64,000 nucleotides of DNA from Lachnospiraceae bacterium (GCA_949383255.1 CASJPF010000013.1:22723-86722); one strand, 5' to 3'; positions 41,555 to 51,224 are shown, numbered from the stretch's first letter. Made by a program: numbers and translations. The notes: generated by a model not told the origin, from the sequence alone.

Positions 41555-44539
41555 TTAATAGCCCCTTCTGCGCTGTTCATTCTTTAGTTTTCTCTCCAAC
41601 TCATGATAGACAATATCCGAAATGGTATGTACCTGTGTTTTTAGGCTATAATTTATTATCTGCGCAAACTGTTCTTCACTCTCCCGAAGCAATTTTTGCC
41701 GAATGTCTTGCAGTTGCTGTTGTATAAGCTGGCGTTGCTCTATTTGCTGTTGCTTTAGCTGTTCCAATTGCTTCTGCAAATCTGAATGGAGCTCTTTTCT
41801 TTGTTGGGTATAGTCTGATGTTTCAAAGAATCTATTTTCAAGGGGTTCCAAGTGCTCTGTCATTTGCTGTTCTTGCCTATAAGCAAAATCAATCCCTTTC
41901 CATTCCCCATTTTCTATAAATACTTTATTTTCCAGTGATTCTATAAATGTCTTGTTTTCCATTATTGTCCGGTTCTCTGACAAATTTCGATTTTCCAGCA
42001 ATTTTATTATTGTCTGGTTGTCTATTGTTGTCTGATTTTCTGACAAATTTCGATTTTTCACCGATTCTATTATTGTCTGGTTATCTGCTATTATCTGATT
42101 TTCTGACAAGTTCCTATTTTCTAGAAACACTTTATCTGCAAAAAATGTAGCGTCTATATGCTGTTGCAAGATTTGCTCCTGATAAATACTGCGTTCACAT
42201 TCCACAATCTGCCTTAACATCGTTTCAATTTCACTTGCTGAATACTTGATATTGATAGTATTCTCTTTAACATTATATGTGTCAAATGATTTTTCCGCAG
42301 ATAAATCAGCACGTACATGCTCAATAGCAGATTCTTTCTTTGTGAGAAGTTGCGTTTTTGTCTTTATACTGTCTATGTTAAATATCTTGTTTTCTTGTAT
42401 GCTATTTTGTTCCCTTGGCAAACCGATGCTTTGATATCCTAAAAGCTGTCTATAAAATAGTTGTGTATTCTCATCTGTAACACGAAATATTTTCGCTATT
42501 TCTGGTGGCAAATCCTCCTCAATGGCAGTTGCATACGCATAGATTTCACAAAGCGCTTCCTGTGGGTTTTCCAGAGCGTGCAGCGCACTCTGTCTCGCTC
42601 TTTTATGGTCAATAATCACACGCTTTAAAGTATCCCTATTTGCAGAAGCGGCGTCCGCACTGTCTAACAAATGTTTCATCTGCAAATTGTGCTCATTAAC
42701 CTCATCTAACAATCTTTTATTCTCTGAAAATGGTATTTCCTGCTCTGAAATCAATTGCTCATACTTGTACAAAAACTCATCCATATAATTATAAGAACTC
42801 TCCCGCTTATTTTGCAAGTAATCCAGTGTCGTATACGACTGTTGTTCGTGTACTCCCTTCTCTTGTAGAATATCTTTTATTTCGTATTGTTGTGTTTCCT
42901 GCCTTTGTAGAATATCAATATTATTTTGCATCTCTTGGCTTATTGGAATATTGATATTGTTTTGCATTGCTTCATTTAGTAGCACATCAATATCCTGTTG
43001 TATTTCCTGCGATTGTATTGTCTGCGATTGCAGCATATCTAAATAATGTTGTGTTTCCTGTGGCTGTATGTTGCTCTGTTGTCCGTGCACTTCTTGTTTG
43101 TCTACGGGCAAAACATGTTCTAATTTTTGCCTCTGAAACGGATTTTCATTATTTTGCTCCAATTGGGCTAAATGTTCTATACTATTAACACGATCACTCT
43201 GAAATATATTTTCATTATTCTTCCAACGCCCAATGAAACGATTTTTTAACTGAATCCACTGATTTTTAGTCTCCTGAAATTTATTGAGTTCCGACAGATA
43301 TTCCTGTTGTTCCTCTAAATGCATATCCCATAAATAATTCTGTGCTGCCAATCGCTCCTCAAGCTGGATTCTGCCCGAAAGCTGCTTTTGTAGATTTTGA
43401 TTCTCCCACATAGAAAGTACAACCTCACTTGCTCCTTCCTCCCAGTCTATATGGTTATGAACAATTGTAAAATCCTTCAAGACCTGCGTTAATTTCCATT
43501 CATCTTGAGCAAGAACAAACATTCCCTTAATATAAGACTCATATCTATGCATTTCAATCGTCTGCTTACTTTGATAATACCAAAACCGCTCAAGCACATC
43601 TGACGCACTTTGGCAAAAAGTCTGTGTGTAATCTCTCCATTGAATCTTGCTAATAATATTTTTCTCACGCTGTTGGCATACTCCATGCAACTTTTGAATC
43701 ATATTTTCCAAGATTGCAGCCACAATGCGCTGTACTACCATTTCTTCGGTCAAAGCCCCATGTGCAAAGTGCTTTCTCTCATAGTAGATATCGTTCTGCC
43801 AGACTGTTGGGTTGGTTTGCCAAAACATCATCTCACGAAACTTTGAAAGCTCAAGCACATCTGCCTGTTCCGTCCACACAGCTTCTCGAACACCTTGCAT
43901 AGTTGTTTTTCCTTTATCGAGCTGACAATAATAAGAATCAATAATTCTATTGCACTCTGTTGTCATTAGACGACGAAAAATTTGATTGTGCAAGTAGTAG
44001 GCAAACTGATATTCCTTATTCCAAGTATTTTTCAGCCCTGTTTCATAAAATCTTTGATCACACTGCTGCAAGTTTGTCTGAATAAAATGAACTGTCTCTT
44101 GAATTTGCTTTTTGTGGGAAAAATAAAAATTAAAAAGTTTTGTCAACAGCATGTTGTGATCCATATGATGATGAATTTGCTGCATAAACTCTTTTATGTC
44201 AAAAATGCCAATTTTCTGCAATACCGATACAACAAAAACTTCATCTTGATAAGTGAAGTCTGACGAAAAACACAACATTAACCGATTTACTAACTGATTG
44301 ATAAGTTCCAGTTTTATCTGATTATTGGCATGTATGGGATTCTCTACTGTCAAAACTCCGTAATATGCTGTATTTAAAAATTGTTCTGGCGCCTGCGCCA
44401 TCATATGAAGGAAGTCCGCACTCGTAATCTCCATACCAATCAGCTGGTAGTTTGCAATTATTTTTTCTCCTAGCTTGTCTGAATACATTGTGATTCCCGA
44501 AACGCTCTGTAATTGCATTGGTCTTTTGAGTATTAACAT
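41555..44539 (-). CDS. Large Gln/Asn-rich coiled-coil protein, candidate tape measure
   Basis: A 994-residue protein that I cannot assign to a family. It has no signal peptide or obvious transmembrane segment. The N-terminal 480 residues are alpha-helical and rich in Gln and His. Residues about 505-575 are irregular Gln-rich repeats (EIQQDIDVLL, EMQNNIDILQ). Residues 808-870 are three exact-length 21-residue repeats starting NRNLSEN. The C-terminal 110 residues are a strong coiled coil (QKQLEQLKQQQIEQRQLIQQQL). It lies between the tube genes and the tube adaptors, where the locus otherwise lacks a tape-measure protein. The length, helical nature and repeats fit a length ruler, but Afp14-type ones are usually nearer the 3-prime end. 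An effector or cargo is the alternative. AACAGGAGA precedes the ATG. Confidence 0.6.
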   Translation of the reverse strand: MLILKRPMQLQSVSGITMYSDKLGEKIIANYQLIGMEITSADFLHMMAQAPEQFLNTAYYGVLTVENPIHANNQIKLELINQLVNRLMLCFSSDFTYQDEVFVVSVLQKIGIFDIKEFMQQIHHHMDHNMLLTKLFNFYFSHKKQIQETVHFIQTNLQQCDQRFYETGLKNTWNKEYQFAYYLHNQIFRRLMTTECNRIIDSYYCQLDKGKTTMQGVREAVWTEQADVLELSKFREMMFWQTNPTVWQNDIYYERKHFAHGALTEEMVVQRIVAAILENMIQKLHGVCQQREKNIISKIQWRDYTQTFCQSASDVLERFWYYQSKQTIEMHRYESYIKGMFVLAQDEWKLTQVLKDFTIVHNHIDWEEGASEVVLSMWENQNLQKQLSGRIQLEERLAAQNYLWDMHLEEQQEYLSELNKFQETKNQWIQLKNRFIGRWKNNENIFQSDRVNSIEHLAQLEQNNENPFQRQKLEHVLPVDKQEVHGQQSNIQPQETQHYLDMLQSQTIQSQEIQQDIDVLLNEAMQNNINIPISQEMQNNIDILQRQETQQYEIKDILQEKGVHEQQSYTTLDYLQNKRESSYNYMDEFLYKYEQLISEQEIPFSENKRLLDEVNEHNLQMKHLLDSADAASANRDTLKRVIIDHKRARQSALHALENPQEALCEIYAYATAIEEDLPPEIAKIFRVTDENTQLFYRQLLGYQSIGLPREQNSIQENKIFNIDSIKTKTQLLTKKESAIEHVRADLSAEKSFDTYNVKENTINIKYSASEIETMLRQIVECERSIYQEQILQQHIDATFFADKVFLENRNLSENQIIADNQTIIESVKNRNLSENQTTIDNQTIIKLLENRNLSENRTIMENKTFIESLENKVFIENGEWKGIDFAYRQEQQMTEHLEPLENRFFETSDYTQQRKELHSDLQKQLEQLKQQQIEQRQLIQQQLQDIRQKLLRESEEQFAQIINYSLKTQVHTISDIVYHELERKLKNEQRRRGY
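41930..42118 (-). repeat. Three 63-bp tandem repeats inside the candidate tape-measure gene
   Basis: Units 42118-42056, 42055-41993 and 41992-41930 each encode 21 residues beginning NRNLSEN and followed by an ADNQTII-like half. The period is exact and in frame. Protein-level conservation (L-S-E-N, N-x-T-x-I) is higher than for a random low-complexity run, as for structural heptad-like or solenoid repeats. Confidence 0.85.
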
Positions 44540-44636
44540 GTGAGTTTCTCCTGTTTATTAATTGCCAAAAACTTTCTGCCATTATAATTTAACTGCTATC
44601 GCTCCTCGATTCATACATAGCAAATGCTGTACTAGC

Positions 44637-45092
44637 CTATGCATTCTCGACCGTAACCTGCTGATAGGCAATCTCTGTTGTCACGGACATAAGTCCGCCT
44701 TTCTCCGCATCCAATTCTCCATACTTTTTGCTGATAACCGTTGCGCCAGAAAAAGTAAATGTTATAACGGCGCGGTTAAAATCACGCACATAACGCCCCA
44801 CATAGAGAACTAGCGGCATTGTACATTGATATCCCACTGGAAGCGGGTCGAAATAGTTCTCACCAATATAGCGTTCAATTTGCAAGGTATTAGGCTTAGA
44901 AACAGGCTTTTCCCGCAACTGCACATAATCGTTCACGCCGCCTTCCATAATATTCTCATATTCTTTTTCCTGTGTAATTCCACTCACTTTGGTACACGGC
45001 AGGTCATAAAGCGCATCCACCCTGAGCAGAAAAATATAATTTGGCATTGGATTTTTTACAAATTCTTCTATTGGCTGTGGAATTGATCTCAC
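44637..45092 (-). CDS. T4 gp19-like tail tube protein (second tube protein)
   Basis: A 151-residue tube-fold protein: PNYIFLLRVDALYDLPCTKVSGITQEKEYENIMEGGVNDYVQLREKP, TLQIERYIGENYFDPLPVGYQ and a C-terminal FSGATVISKKYGELDAEKGGLMSVTTEIAYQQVTVE. This is the pattern of Afp5-type initiator tube proteins placed next to the hub. The start codon is unclear: the GTG at 45092 lies inside a perfect AGGAGGTGA box, whose best-spaced codon is ATT at 45083 (three codons in). A rare ATT start, as in infC, would be unusual; GTG is kept as the default. Confidence 0.88.
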   Translation of the reverse strand: MRSIPQPIEEFVKNPMPNYIFLLRVDALYDLPCTKVSGITQEKEYENIMEGGVNDYVQLREKPVSKPNTLQIERYIGENYFDPLPVGYQCTMPLVLYVGRYVRDFNRAVITFTFSGATVISKKYGELDAEKGGLMSVTTEIAYQQVTVENA

Positions 45093-45124
45093 CTCCTCTC
45101 TAACTGGATCTATCTCTTTGTTTT

Positions 45125-45343
45125 TTATCGCAGCCTATTTGTTGGTTTCATATCCAAAATACTAATCTCTCGTGAATTTTCTTTTTTACTTTCAGAGGGA
45201 GTTAAGCTTCTGTTAATATCGGAAATTTCACTGCACCATTTTCGCCTTATTGTGTGTTCCATAGCTAGAACAGACTCCTCACTCCAGTGGAAATAGTAGG
45301 AGATAAAGGACATTTCTCGATACAACTCCTCAATTGGATACAA
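45125..45343 (-). CDS. DUF6760 small CIS protein
   Basis: A 72-residue protein with the DUF6760 pattern YPIEELYREMSFISYYFHWSEESVLAMEHTIRRKWCSEISDINR, seen in phage-like CIS loci beside the tube genes. Start is TTG at 45343 with GAGAGGG six to seven bases upstream, directly after the preceding stop. The C-terminal 25 residues are hydrophilic. The likely role, by position, is an assembly chaperone analogous to gpG/gpE products of phage tails. Confidence 0.85.
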   Translation of the reverse strand: MYPIEELYREMSFISYYFHWSEESVLAMEHTIRRKWCSEISDINRSLTPSESKKENSREISILDMKPTNRLR

Positions 45344-45345
45344 CT

Positions 45346-45708
45346 TTATCCCTCTCGCGTAAAATTTAAAGGTACCTCATGTGTGTGTCCACACGAAGGG
45401 CAGACTACCTTAAACATAATAGGCTCCACATTATTAATTTTCTGATACATATCCTGCAAAAAAGCCATGTCTGCAGTGAAAAGCTTTTCAATTAAAGTCG
45501 GCGTGACCATCTCCACTCCCTCCAATTCAGTAATAACCTTAGACAATACCACAACGCTAAGATAAGAGGGATTGTTTAGCACACGTGGATCTCTTGTTGC
45601 GCTGATCTCATCTCCTGCTGTCGCCAAGCGCATTCTTCCGTGCCGATGAATCTCACCGCTACTGTCCACATACCCTTTGGGCAAGTCAAATTCATATATC
45701 GTCTGCAT
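45346..45708 (-). CDS. Small tail assembly protein with Cys pair
   Basis: A 120-residue protein that starts QTIYEFDLPKGYVDSSGEIHRHGRMRLATAGDEISATRDPRVLNNPSYLSVVVLSKVI, a pattern common to CIS proteins coded between tube and DUF6760. The C-terminus has CPSCGHTHEVP, a half zinc-ribbon-like knuckle. Phage counterparts are tail assembly chaperones. GGGAGAAGG lies before the ATG. Its stop is three bases from the next start. Confidence 0.8.
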   Translation of the reverse strand: MQTIYEFDLPKGYVDSSGEIHRHGRMRLATAGDEISATRDPRVLNNPSYLSVVVLSKVITELEGVEMVTPTLIEKLFTADMAFLQDMYQKINNVEPIMFKVVCPSCGHTHEVPLNFTREG

Positions 45709-45806
45709 TTTTCCTTCTCCCTTAGGAAACTCCCATTTTACGATGATTAAGATCTGTAAGAAATAATTGATACAAATCCCTATCTGTCAAATCTCAAAGC
45801 AATCTT

Positions 45807-46301
45807 TTAATTTGGTATCACCAATTCCTCATAGGCAAGTTCCACAGATTCAATCGCCACTTCATTTGCTGTCGCATTTAAGTCTGGTGCACTATATTTT
45901 GCCACCCATGCATTGGTTAAAACCCAAACTCTGGTGCCTTGAATCGTCGTCACTGCTGTGGAGGGCGCACCTTTATTGATGTCAATCAATTCGATAGACA
46001 CCTTATAACGGGGCATTTCTCCTCTCGTCTCACTAACACACTGCTGTATCCATTTCTTAAAAGCGCTGTCCAGTGTATATCCCATTTTTAGCGTGACATT
46101 CCCATGTTTTACCAATCCTGGAATCTTAACAGGCGCCAGACTGTGAGCATTTCCCTGACGAAATTCTATCACATCCACAGAAGCTTCCACTCCGCTCACC
46201 TCACTAAATGCTGCTGTACCATTCACTGTATCTACTGTGACAAGAAAATTCATTTTGGTTAACGGATATGCAAGACCCGAACCGTTATCGTATGTTGCCA
46301 T
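45807..46301 (-). CDS. Inner tube protein (Afp1-like, Hcp fold)
   Basis: A 164-residue tail tube protein: YPLTKMNFLVTVDTVNGTAAFSEVSGVEASVDVIEFRQGNAHSLAPVKIPGLVKHGNVTLKMGYTLDSAFKKWIQQC, ending in VAIESVELAYEELVIP. This is the main stacked ring of the tube, the part expelled on contraction. TAAGGAGG before the ATG is the strongest box in the operon, in line with the need for many copies. It is immediately downstream of the sheath gene. Confidence 0.93.
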   Translation of the reverse strand: MATYDNGSGLAYPLTKMNFLVTVDTVNGTAAFSEVSGVEASVDVIEFRQGNAHSLAPVKIPGLVKHGNVTLKMGYTLDSAFKKWIQQCVSETRGEMPRYKVSIELIDINKGAPSTAVTTIQGTRVWVLTNAWVAKYSAPDLNATANEVAIESVELAYEELVIPN

Positions 46302-46313
46302 ATTTTTTCCTCC

Positions 46314-48002
46314 TTACTTTGCATCCGCTGTAAATTGTGTTACCCGGAAAATCACAAACTCTGCTGGACGCGACGGCGCAATTCCAACATTGCAAATTAG
46401 ACGTCCATTCTTAATATCATCCGCTGTCATAGTAACAGTGCCAATCTCAACAAAATAGCTCTCTTCAGGGCTTGCCCCTGCCAACATTCCACTCCGCCAT
46501 AAAGTATCGAGAAAAGAAGATATTGTAATACGAACTCTTGTCCACAGTGTTGTGTCATTTGGTTCAAATACCACCCAGTTGGTGTTTGCCCGAATACTTT
46601 CCTCCACATAAATAAATAATCTTCTAATATTGACATACTTAAAGGCACTATTGCTGCTCGCAGTTCTTGCTCCCCATACTCGGATTCCCTGTCCTGGAAT
46701 CCGACGAATTAAGTTTATGCCCGCCGGATTTAAAATATCCTGCTCTCCTTTGTTGTAGTTTACACTGAGATCGGAGCACATCACTGTCTCATTTGCAGGT
46801 GCTTTATGAACCCCGCGTGTAATATCCGTCCGCGCATAGATTCCCATCACTGCACCAGATGGAGGGAAAAAACCCGCTTTCTGGGTAGCGCGGTCAAAGC
46901 ATTGTATCCACGGGTGGTACATCGCTGCATAAGTGCTGTCTATCATTTCACGATACTCCAGTAATTCTTTGGTATTGGTGTACTCTTGTGGCATATCTAA
47001 CACAGCAAAACGATTGCCCAAATTCTCACAGTGCGCCACCAGAGAGACGACTACATCTGGCATTGTAATCCCTGGAACTGCAAGCATACTCACTTGATCA
47101 TTTTCTACAAATGCCTGAATGCCACTGCGATTTCCCGGTCCATTATCTTCCCCAATAAAAGTTCCCGCTGTGACTGCATTCATACTGCCATCACTGCCGC
47201 CTGTCAATACAATCTCTCCTGCAAGCTGATCTGTTCCCAAAATCTGCATAACGGGATCTTCAAGTCTGTCTGATGTGTCCAATCGGACACACACCAACTC
47301 ACTTTTCTGCATTCGATGTTCCAGATAATCCGGGGACGCCACATTTAAGCTAAGCCCTGTATACACCTCTGTCTCTGCCTCATACCGAACTTGAATTTCC
47401 GTCTCCACCAAGTATAACAGCTTCTTTGGGACAAGTCCCGCATCTACAGGTTCGCTCACAAACGGCGTCTCAAAAGTAACAATATTGTCAAAGATAGAGA
47501 CAATGCGATTGTACGATGTCTCAAATACCACCAAATCGCCCTCTAACAGCCCATCAACACTTTTTGCCTTGTAGGTTGTTTCCTCCATTTTTTCTATCAG
47601 TTGAATTTTCTTCTTCGTCACAGATGAAACGCGCATCTGAATGCGATTTCCCCATGCCCCCTCATTTGCAGCACATACATGTAAAATTCCTCTATCTGCT
47701 GTTGCCACACAGGCATCTGGCGCCGTCACCCGCACAATATAACAGCGTGTACCTCCATTTGCAAAAAACTGTTCTACGCTACTCGCCAGATATCGATAAT
47801 CCCTATGCGTAAACATACTCAGATATCCACCAAACTCCCGCTGAAACTCTGCAAAATTTGTGATAAGTGAAGGCGCGCCTTTCGTTGTCCCCTTCACAGC
47901 CATTCCCACAAAACCAGCAGTGCTTGTACCAACGCCTTCAATGGACCGCGGGGAATTATCATACTCTTCCACATACACCCCCGGTGATAAATATTCTGCC
48001 AT
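46314..48002 (-). CDS. Contractile sheath protein
   Basis: A 562-residue sheath. The N-terminus AEYLSPGVYVEEYDNSPRSIEGVGTSTAGFVGMAVKG is the phage sheath signature, followed by FGGYLSMFTHRDYRYLASSVEQFFANGGTRCYIVRV. The conserved C-terminal domain is NWVVFEPNDTTLWTRVRITISSFLDTLWRSGMLAGASPEESYFVEIG ... GIAPSRPAEFVIFRV. Afp and PVC have three sheath paralogues, but only this one is found here, as in simpler CIS. The ATG at 48002 has AAAGGAG upstream and matches the family start. It contracts to drive the tube outward. Confidence 0.96.
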   Translation of the reverse strand: MAEYLSPGVYVEEYDNSPRSIEGVGTSTAGFVGMAVKGTTKGAPSLITNFAEFQREFGGYLSMFTHRDYRYLASSVEQFFANGGTRCYIVRVTAPDACVATADRGILHVCAANEGAWGNRIQMRVSSVTKKKIQLIEKMEETTYKAKSVDGLLEGDLVVFETSYNRIVSIFDNIVTFETPFVSEPVDAGLVPKKLLYLVETEIQVRYEAETEVYTGLSLNVASPDYLEHRMQKSELVCVRLDTSDRLEDPVMQILGTDQLAGEIVLTGGSDGSMNAVTAGTFIGEDNGPGNRSGIQAFVENDQVSMLAVPGITMPDVVVSLVAHCENLGNRFAVLDMPQEYTNTKELLEYREMIDSTYAAMYHPWIQCFDRATQKAGFFPPSGAVMGIYARTDITRGVHKAPANETVMCSDLSVNYNKGEQDILNPAGINLIRRIPGQGIRVWGARTASSNSAFKYVNIRRLFIYVEESIRANTNWVVFEPNDTTLWTRVRITISSFLDTLWRSGMLAGASPEESYFVEIGTVTMTADDIKNGRLICNVGIAPSRPAEFVIFRVTQFTADAK

Positions 48003-48067
48003 TTTTATTCTCCTTTCTTTTTCACAGAAAATTAATATTATATAGTTCTCCATAAAATATCATAAAG

Positions 48068-48457
48068 TTATGAAACCACCACTGTCTTCTGTCCTGAATC
48101 AATAATATTCAGTGTGCCACCATAGCTACACACAGAAACGGCATCACCAGTTAGACAAGGCTTTCCTTCTGCTAAACAAATTGTCTGTGTTGGAATCCAT
48201 GTCCCTGCCACCGCTGGAACACAAGGCTGTGGTGTCAGCACCCCCAACGCTGCTGCTGTCGCCGACGCCACCTGTGGATTTGCTAGAGAAGAACACATGC
48301 CAAAGCTAGAAATATTGACATTTGGCGCACAATCCTGTATTGTCGCCACAGGTTTTCCCTCCGCTAACACAGTTGTCTGTGATGTGACAGTAAGATTTGC
48401 GGGGGCTGTGCCAAATGGACACAATATCTTTGCCCCTGTAACTACAATCACATGCAT
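48068..48457 (-). CDS. PAAR-like spike tip protein (DUF4280)
   Basis: A 129-residue protein of the DUF4280/PAAR-like family: VIVVTGAKILCPFGTAPANLTVTSQ, AEGKPVATIQDCAPNVNISSFGMCSS, PCVPAVAGTWIPTQ and CLTGDAVSVCSYGGTLNIID. The conserved cysteines probably bind a metal at the very tip of the spike, sharpening it. The start overlaps the previous stop as TAATG, so it is coupled to the exported coiled-coil protein. That coupling is unusual; in Afp the tip gene is beside the spike gene. Confidence 0.92.
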   Translation of the reverse strand: MHVIVVTGAKILCPFGTAPANLTVTSQTTVLAEGKPVATIQDCAPNVNISSFGMCSSLANPQVASATAAALGVLTPQPCVPAVAGTWIPTQTICLAEGKPCLTGDAVSVCSYGGTLNIIDSGQKTVVVS

Positions 48458-51210
48458 TAATATCCTCCTTCCCTAGAGCGTATTTGCCGCAATTCCAATA
48501 GTATTTCCTGCGATTTTTCGACTGCATCATCATTGACAAGCACTGTATAATCAGTACCAGAAATCTCAAAACAATAACAGTCAAACTGCTCCTGAACAAA
48601 AGAATCTGGAAGATACAACACTCCAAAAAATTCCGCAGGACGTTTCATTTTTATTGTCTCACCTGTCTCAGTCTCCACTGTGTCAAGATATGCTGTAAAC
48701 CGGAAAAACTGTCTGCCTTTTGACAATACAGTGCTCTTTTTTGTATCATTCCACACATATCGATATCCTAGATATGCCGCAAGTGTTTCTGCTGAAATAT
48801 AAGAGTTTCCTCCCTGCTGTTCCACCGGAAAAACCATATTGAAATCAGACTGATTGAGTGCTGTCGCCAATCCCCGCGCAAGCACTTGAATCGATTCTGT
48901 ATCTGTTTCCTGCCCAAAACGCTCAAGCGCAATCAAAGCAGCCGCCAAATCCCCCTGATTTGATTCTGCCTGCGTCGTTGATATACTATTTTTAAACGAC
49001 TCATCTCCCTGTAATTCGTCTTTACTTAATTCTGGCTGCGTTGTTGATAAACCATATAGCGCTACTAGTTCCTTTGATAAATTCCCTTCCATATCAAACA
49101 AAACATCAATCCCCAATATATCTGTAATAACTTGTTCTGCTCTGGAAGCGGATAACTCACCGGATAAACTTGCATTAATTGTGCTTTCAGAGAGGGCAGT
49201 TTCCATCTGATTCTGCAAATCTTCGTAGACTTTTATTCCCTCAAGTTCTGACTTCGCAAGAAGTTTTTGATACACTTCCTTCGACGCCTCCTGCGCAAGC
49301 ATAGACCCCTCGTTCATCATTTGGGTCAATAATTTCACATCGCTCTCTAACAGTTCTTGTGCTGTATCACTTATATCTCCCTTTGCAATCAAGCGTAAAA
49401 TCTCACTTTTACATGCCATAATATTTGCAGTCTGACTGTCCGAAGGCAAATTGGACTGGCAATCTGCAATCGCCGCTTCCAGTCCGCTCAACTCTGCCTG
49501 TAAGTCTGCATTCTGTGTATTTTGAGGATTGTTCGCAAGTTTTTTCTCCAATGTTGCCTTCTTCTGCGTCAATTCTTGTAATTGCTCTGAAAACGCCGCC
49601 TGCGAGACATTAATTTTGTCATTAATTTCCGCAATTTTTGCATCAATCCTTTTGGCAGTGTCCAAATCTAAGTTATCAAGTGCTTGCAGCTTCTGCTCCT
49701 GCAAGTCTGCCCTCTGTTCATACAACAGTTCTTCTTTGCTCTGGCTGCCACTCTCCTCCTTCACATTCAATAAAAGATTATTTAACCAGTCAATATAAGC
49801 TGTTACACTATTTTGATACTCCTGCTTGTAATCATCTATCTTAATGACTGTTTTAAACACAGATGCATCTTGTATTCTTGAGAACACATAATTTTGCGCT
49901 GCATCATTCTTCTGCCGTTCTACCTTTGCCTGTAACAAAAACTGTAATTCGCTTCGCGCTGCATCTGCCTCCGCCATATCTTCCCGCATCTTATTTTGCA
50001 AAGCGGCGTGGGATACATTCTGCGCAGATAGTGTGATATACTGCTGTGTTACGCCACTCGCCAATCTCTCACTGTACCTTTTATCTGCTAAATCAATTAA
50101 CGTGTTTAACAGGGTCAACTCCTCTTGTCTTTGTACAATTCTTCCACTGTTTATATTGTCAAGGTATTGCAGTTTTTGATTCTGCTCATCACATAGAAAA
50201 TAATTTTTTCCCTCCGCATTCAATATCATCTCCATTGACAGTTCATACTCTGCTTCGGAAATAATTGTATTTCCCTTTACAAGCATATTTCCTTGTGCCT
50301 CAGTCATACTCTCCCCAACTGCATATTGACTCTCCCCGACTGCTGCAAGAAGGTTGTCATCCAATTCCAACGCTTCTTCCTCATCTTCCACATTTGCAAC
50401 TGCGTCTTGTAAAGAGACAATCCCGCTGTTAATCATACTCAGCACAGCCGCCCTTCTTGCATTGTCTATCTTTTTCATCACGTTTAATACCATCTGCGTT
50501 TCTCGGCTGTCTGCACCACTTTCTGCCAATTCATTATAATACCCTTGCAATGCTTGTATCTGTGCATCACACTGGTCTGTCGCGTCTGACCGCACTTGCA
50601 TTTTCCAAAAATTCTCCACAAGTTTTTGATTGCGCACCGCCGTCTTTGTGCTGCTTTTGGATTCCTGCATAATGTCATACTGTAGTTTCAAAGCTTCCAG
50701 TTCTGGCATTAACTCCAGTTCGTACACACCCCTAATATCAAATATACAAACTTGTGCATTGGTCTTTAAATCATAAGTAATTTTATCCGACTTTGTATGA
50801 TGTGTAAAATAAAGTGCCTCTATCTCACTATCATCCACAATCTTTCCCGCTGCCGTAATATCTTTTATTGAGCCCGCATCACTGATATCCAACCACATTC
50901 CTCCCGCAAGTTCAGATTTGTAATACCACTTGTCTTGCCCAGAATCTGACGCAGACTCCAGTGCAATTGCATAGATTTCCTCATTTAATGAATGCAGATA
51001 AATTAAGTGCGTTCCTATGGCAAGTGTCGCATTTTCTATTGTGCTCGGATCGATATGTACAGCCTCCTCCTTGCGAAAAAGCCCCGCGGAGGCTGTTCTT
51101 AATTGCAGCGCGGCAACCACTGACAACAAGATTACACACATAACAATTCTTGTATACTTTCTTTTGCGTTCGCTCTCGAAACACATTCTTAATTTTGCCA
51201 GATTTCTCAC
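48457..51210 (-). CDS. Exported coiled-coil protein with copper-amine-oxidase-N-like domain
   Basis: A 917-residue protein with an N-terminal membrane anchor or signal (about residues 21-43). Residues about 45-160 are a beta-rich region. Residues about 160-720 are long amphipathic helices, probably coiled coil. Around residues 780-880 a segment NMVFPVEQQGGNSYISAETLAAYLGYRYVWNDTKKSTVL resembles the copper amine oxidase N-terminal fold, a common extracellular module in clostridia. Start is GTG at 51210 or ATG at 51186; the box is poor for both. It sits directly before the PAAR gene in the CIS operon. It could be a cell-wall-spanning conduit or a scaffold anchoring the machine. No such part exists in Afp or PVC. 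Confidence 0.65.
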   Translation of the reverse strand: MRNLAKLRMCFESERKRKYTRIVMCVILLSVVAALQLRTASAGLFRKEEAVHIDPSTIENATLAIGTHLIYLHSLNEEIYAIALESASDSGQDKWYYKSELAGGMWLDISDAGSIKDITAAGKIVDDSEIEALYFTHHTKSDKITYDLKTNAQVCIFDIRGVYELELMPELEALKLQYDIMQESKSSTKTAVRNQKLVENFWKMQVRSDATDQCDAQIQALQGYYNELAESGADSRETQMVLNVMKKIDNARRAAVLSMINSGIVSLQDAVANVEDEEEALELDDNLLAAVGESQYAVGESMTEAQGNMLVKGNTIISEAEYELSMEMILNAEGKNYFLCDEQNQKLQYLDNINSGRIVQRQEELTLLNTLIDLADKRYSERLASGVTQQYITLSAQNVSHAALQNKMREDMAEADAARSELQFLLQAKVERQKNDAAQNYVFSRIQDASVFKTVIKIDDYKQEYQNSVTAYIDWLNNLLLNVKEESGSQSKEELLYEQRADLQEQKLQALDNLDLDTAKRIDAKIAEINDKINVSQAAFSEQLQELTQKKATLEKKLANNPQNTQNADLQAELSGLEAAIADCQSNLPSDSQTANIMACKSEILRLIAKGDISDTAQELLESDVKLLTQMMNEGSMLAQEASKEVYQKLLAKSELEGIKVYEDLQNQMETALSESTINASLSGELSASRAEQVITDILGIDVLFDMEGNLSKELVALYGLSTTQPELSKDELQGDESFKNSISTTQAESNQGDLAAALIALERFGQETDTESIQVLARGLATALNQSDFNMVFPVEQQGGNSYISAETLAAYLGYRYVWNDTKKSTVLSKGRQFFRFTAYLDTVETETGETIKMKRPAEFFGVLYLPDSFVQEQFDCYCFEISGTDYTVLVNDDAVEKSQEILLELRQIRSREGGY

Positions 51211-51224
51211 CTGCCTTCCACCAC

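Noticed and set aside
41930..42118. Regularly spaced repeats resembling a CRISPR array or minisatellite
   Set aside because: The 63-bp units are in frame in a long coding region, have no unique spacers, and the encoded 21-residue pattern is conserved. They are protein repeats.
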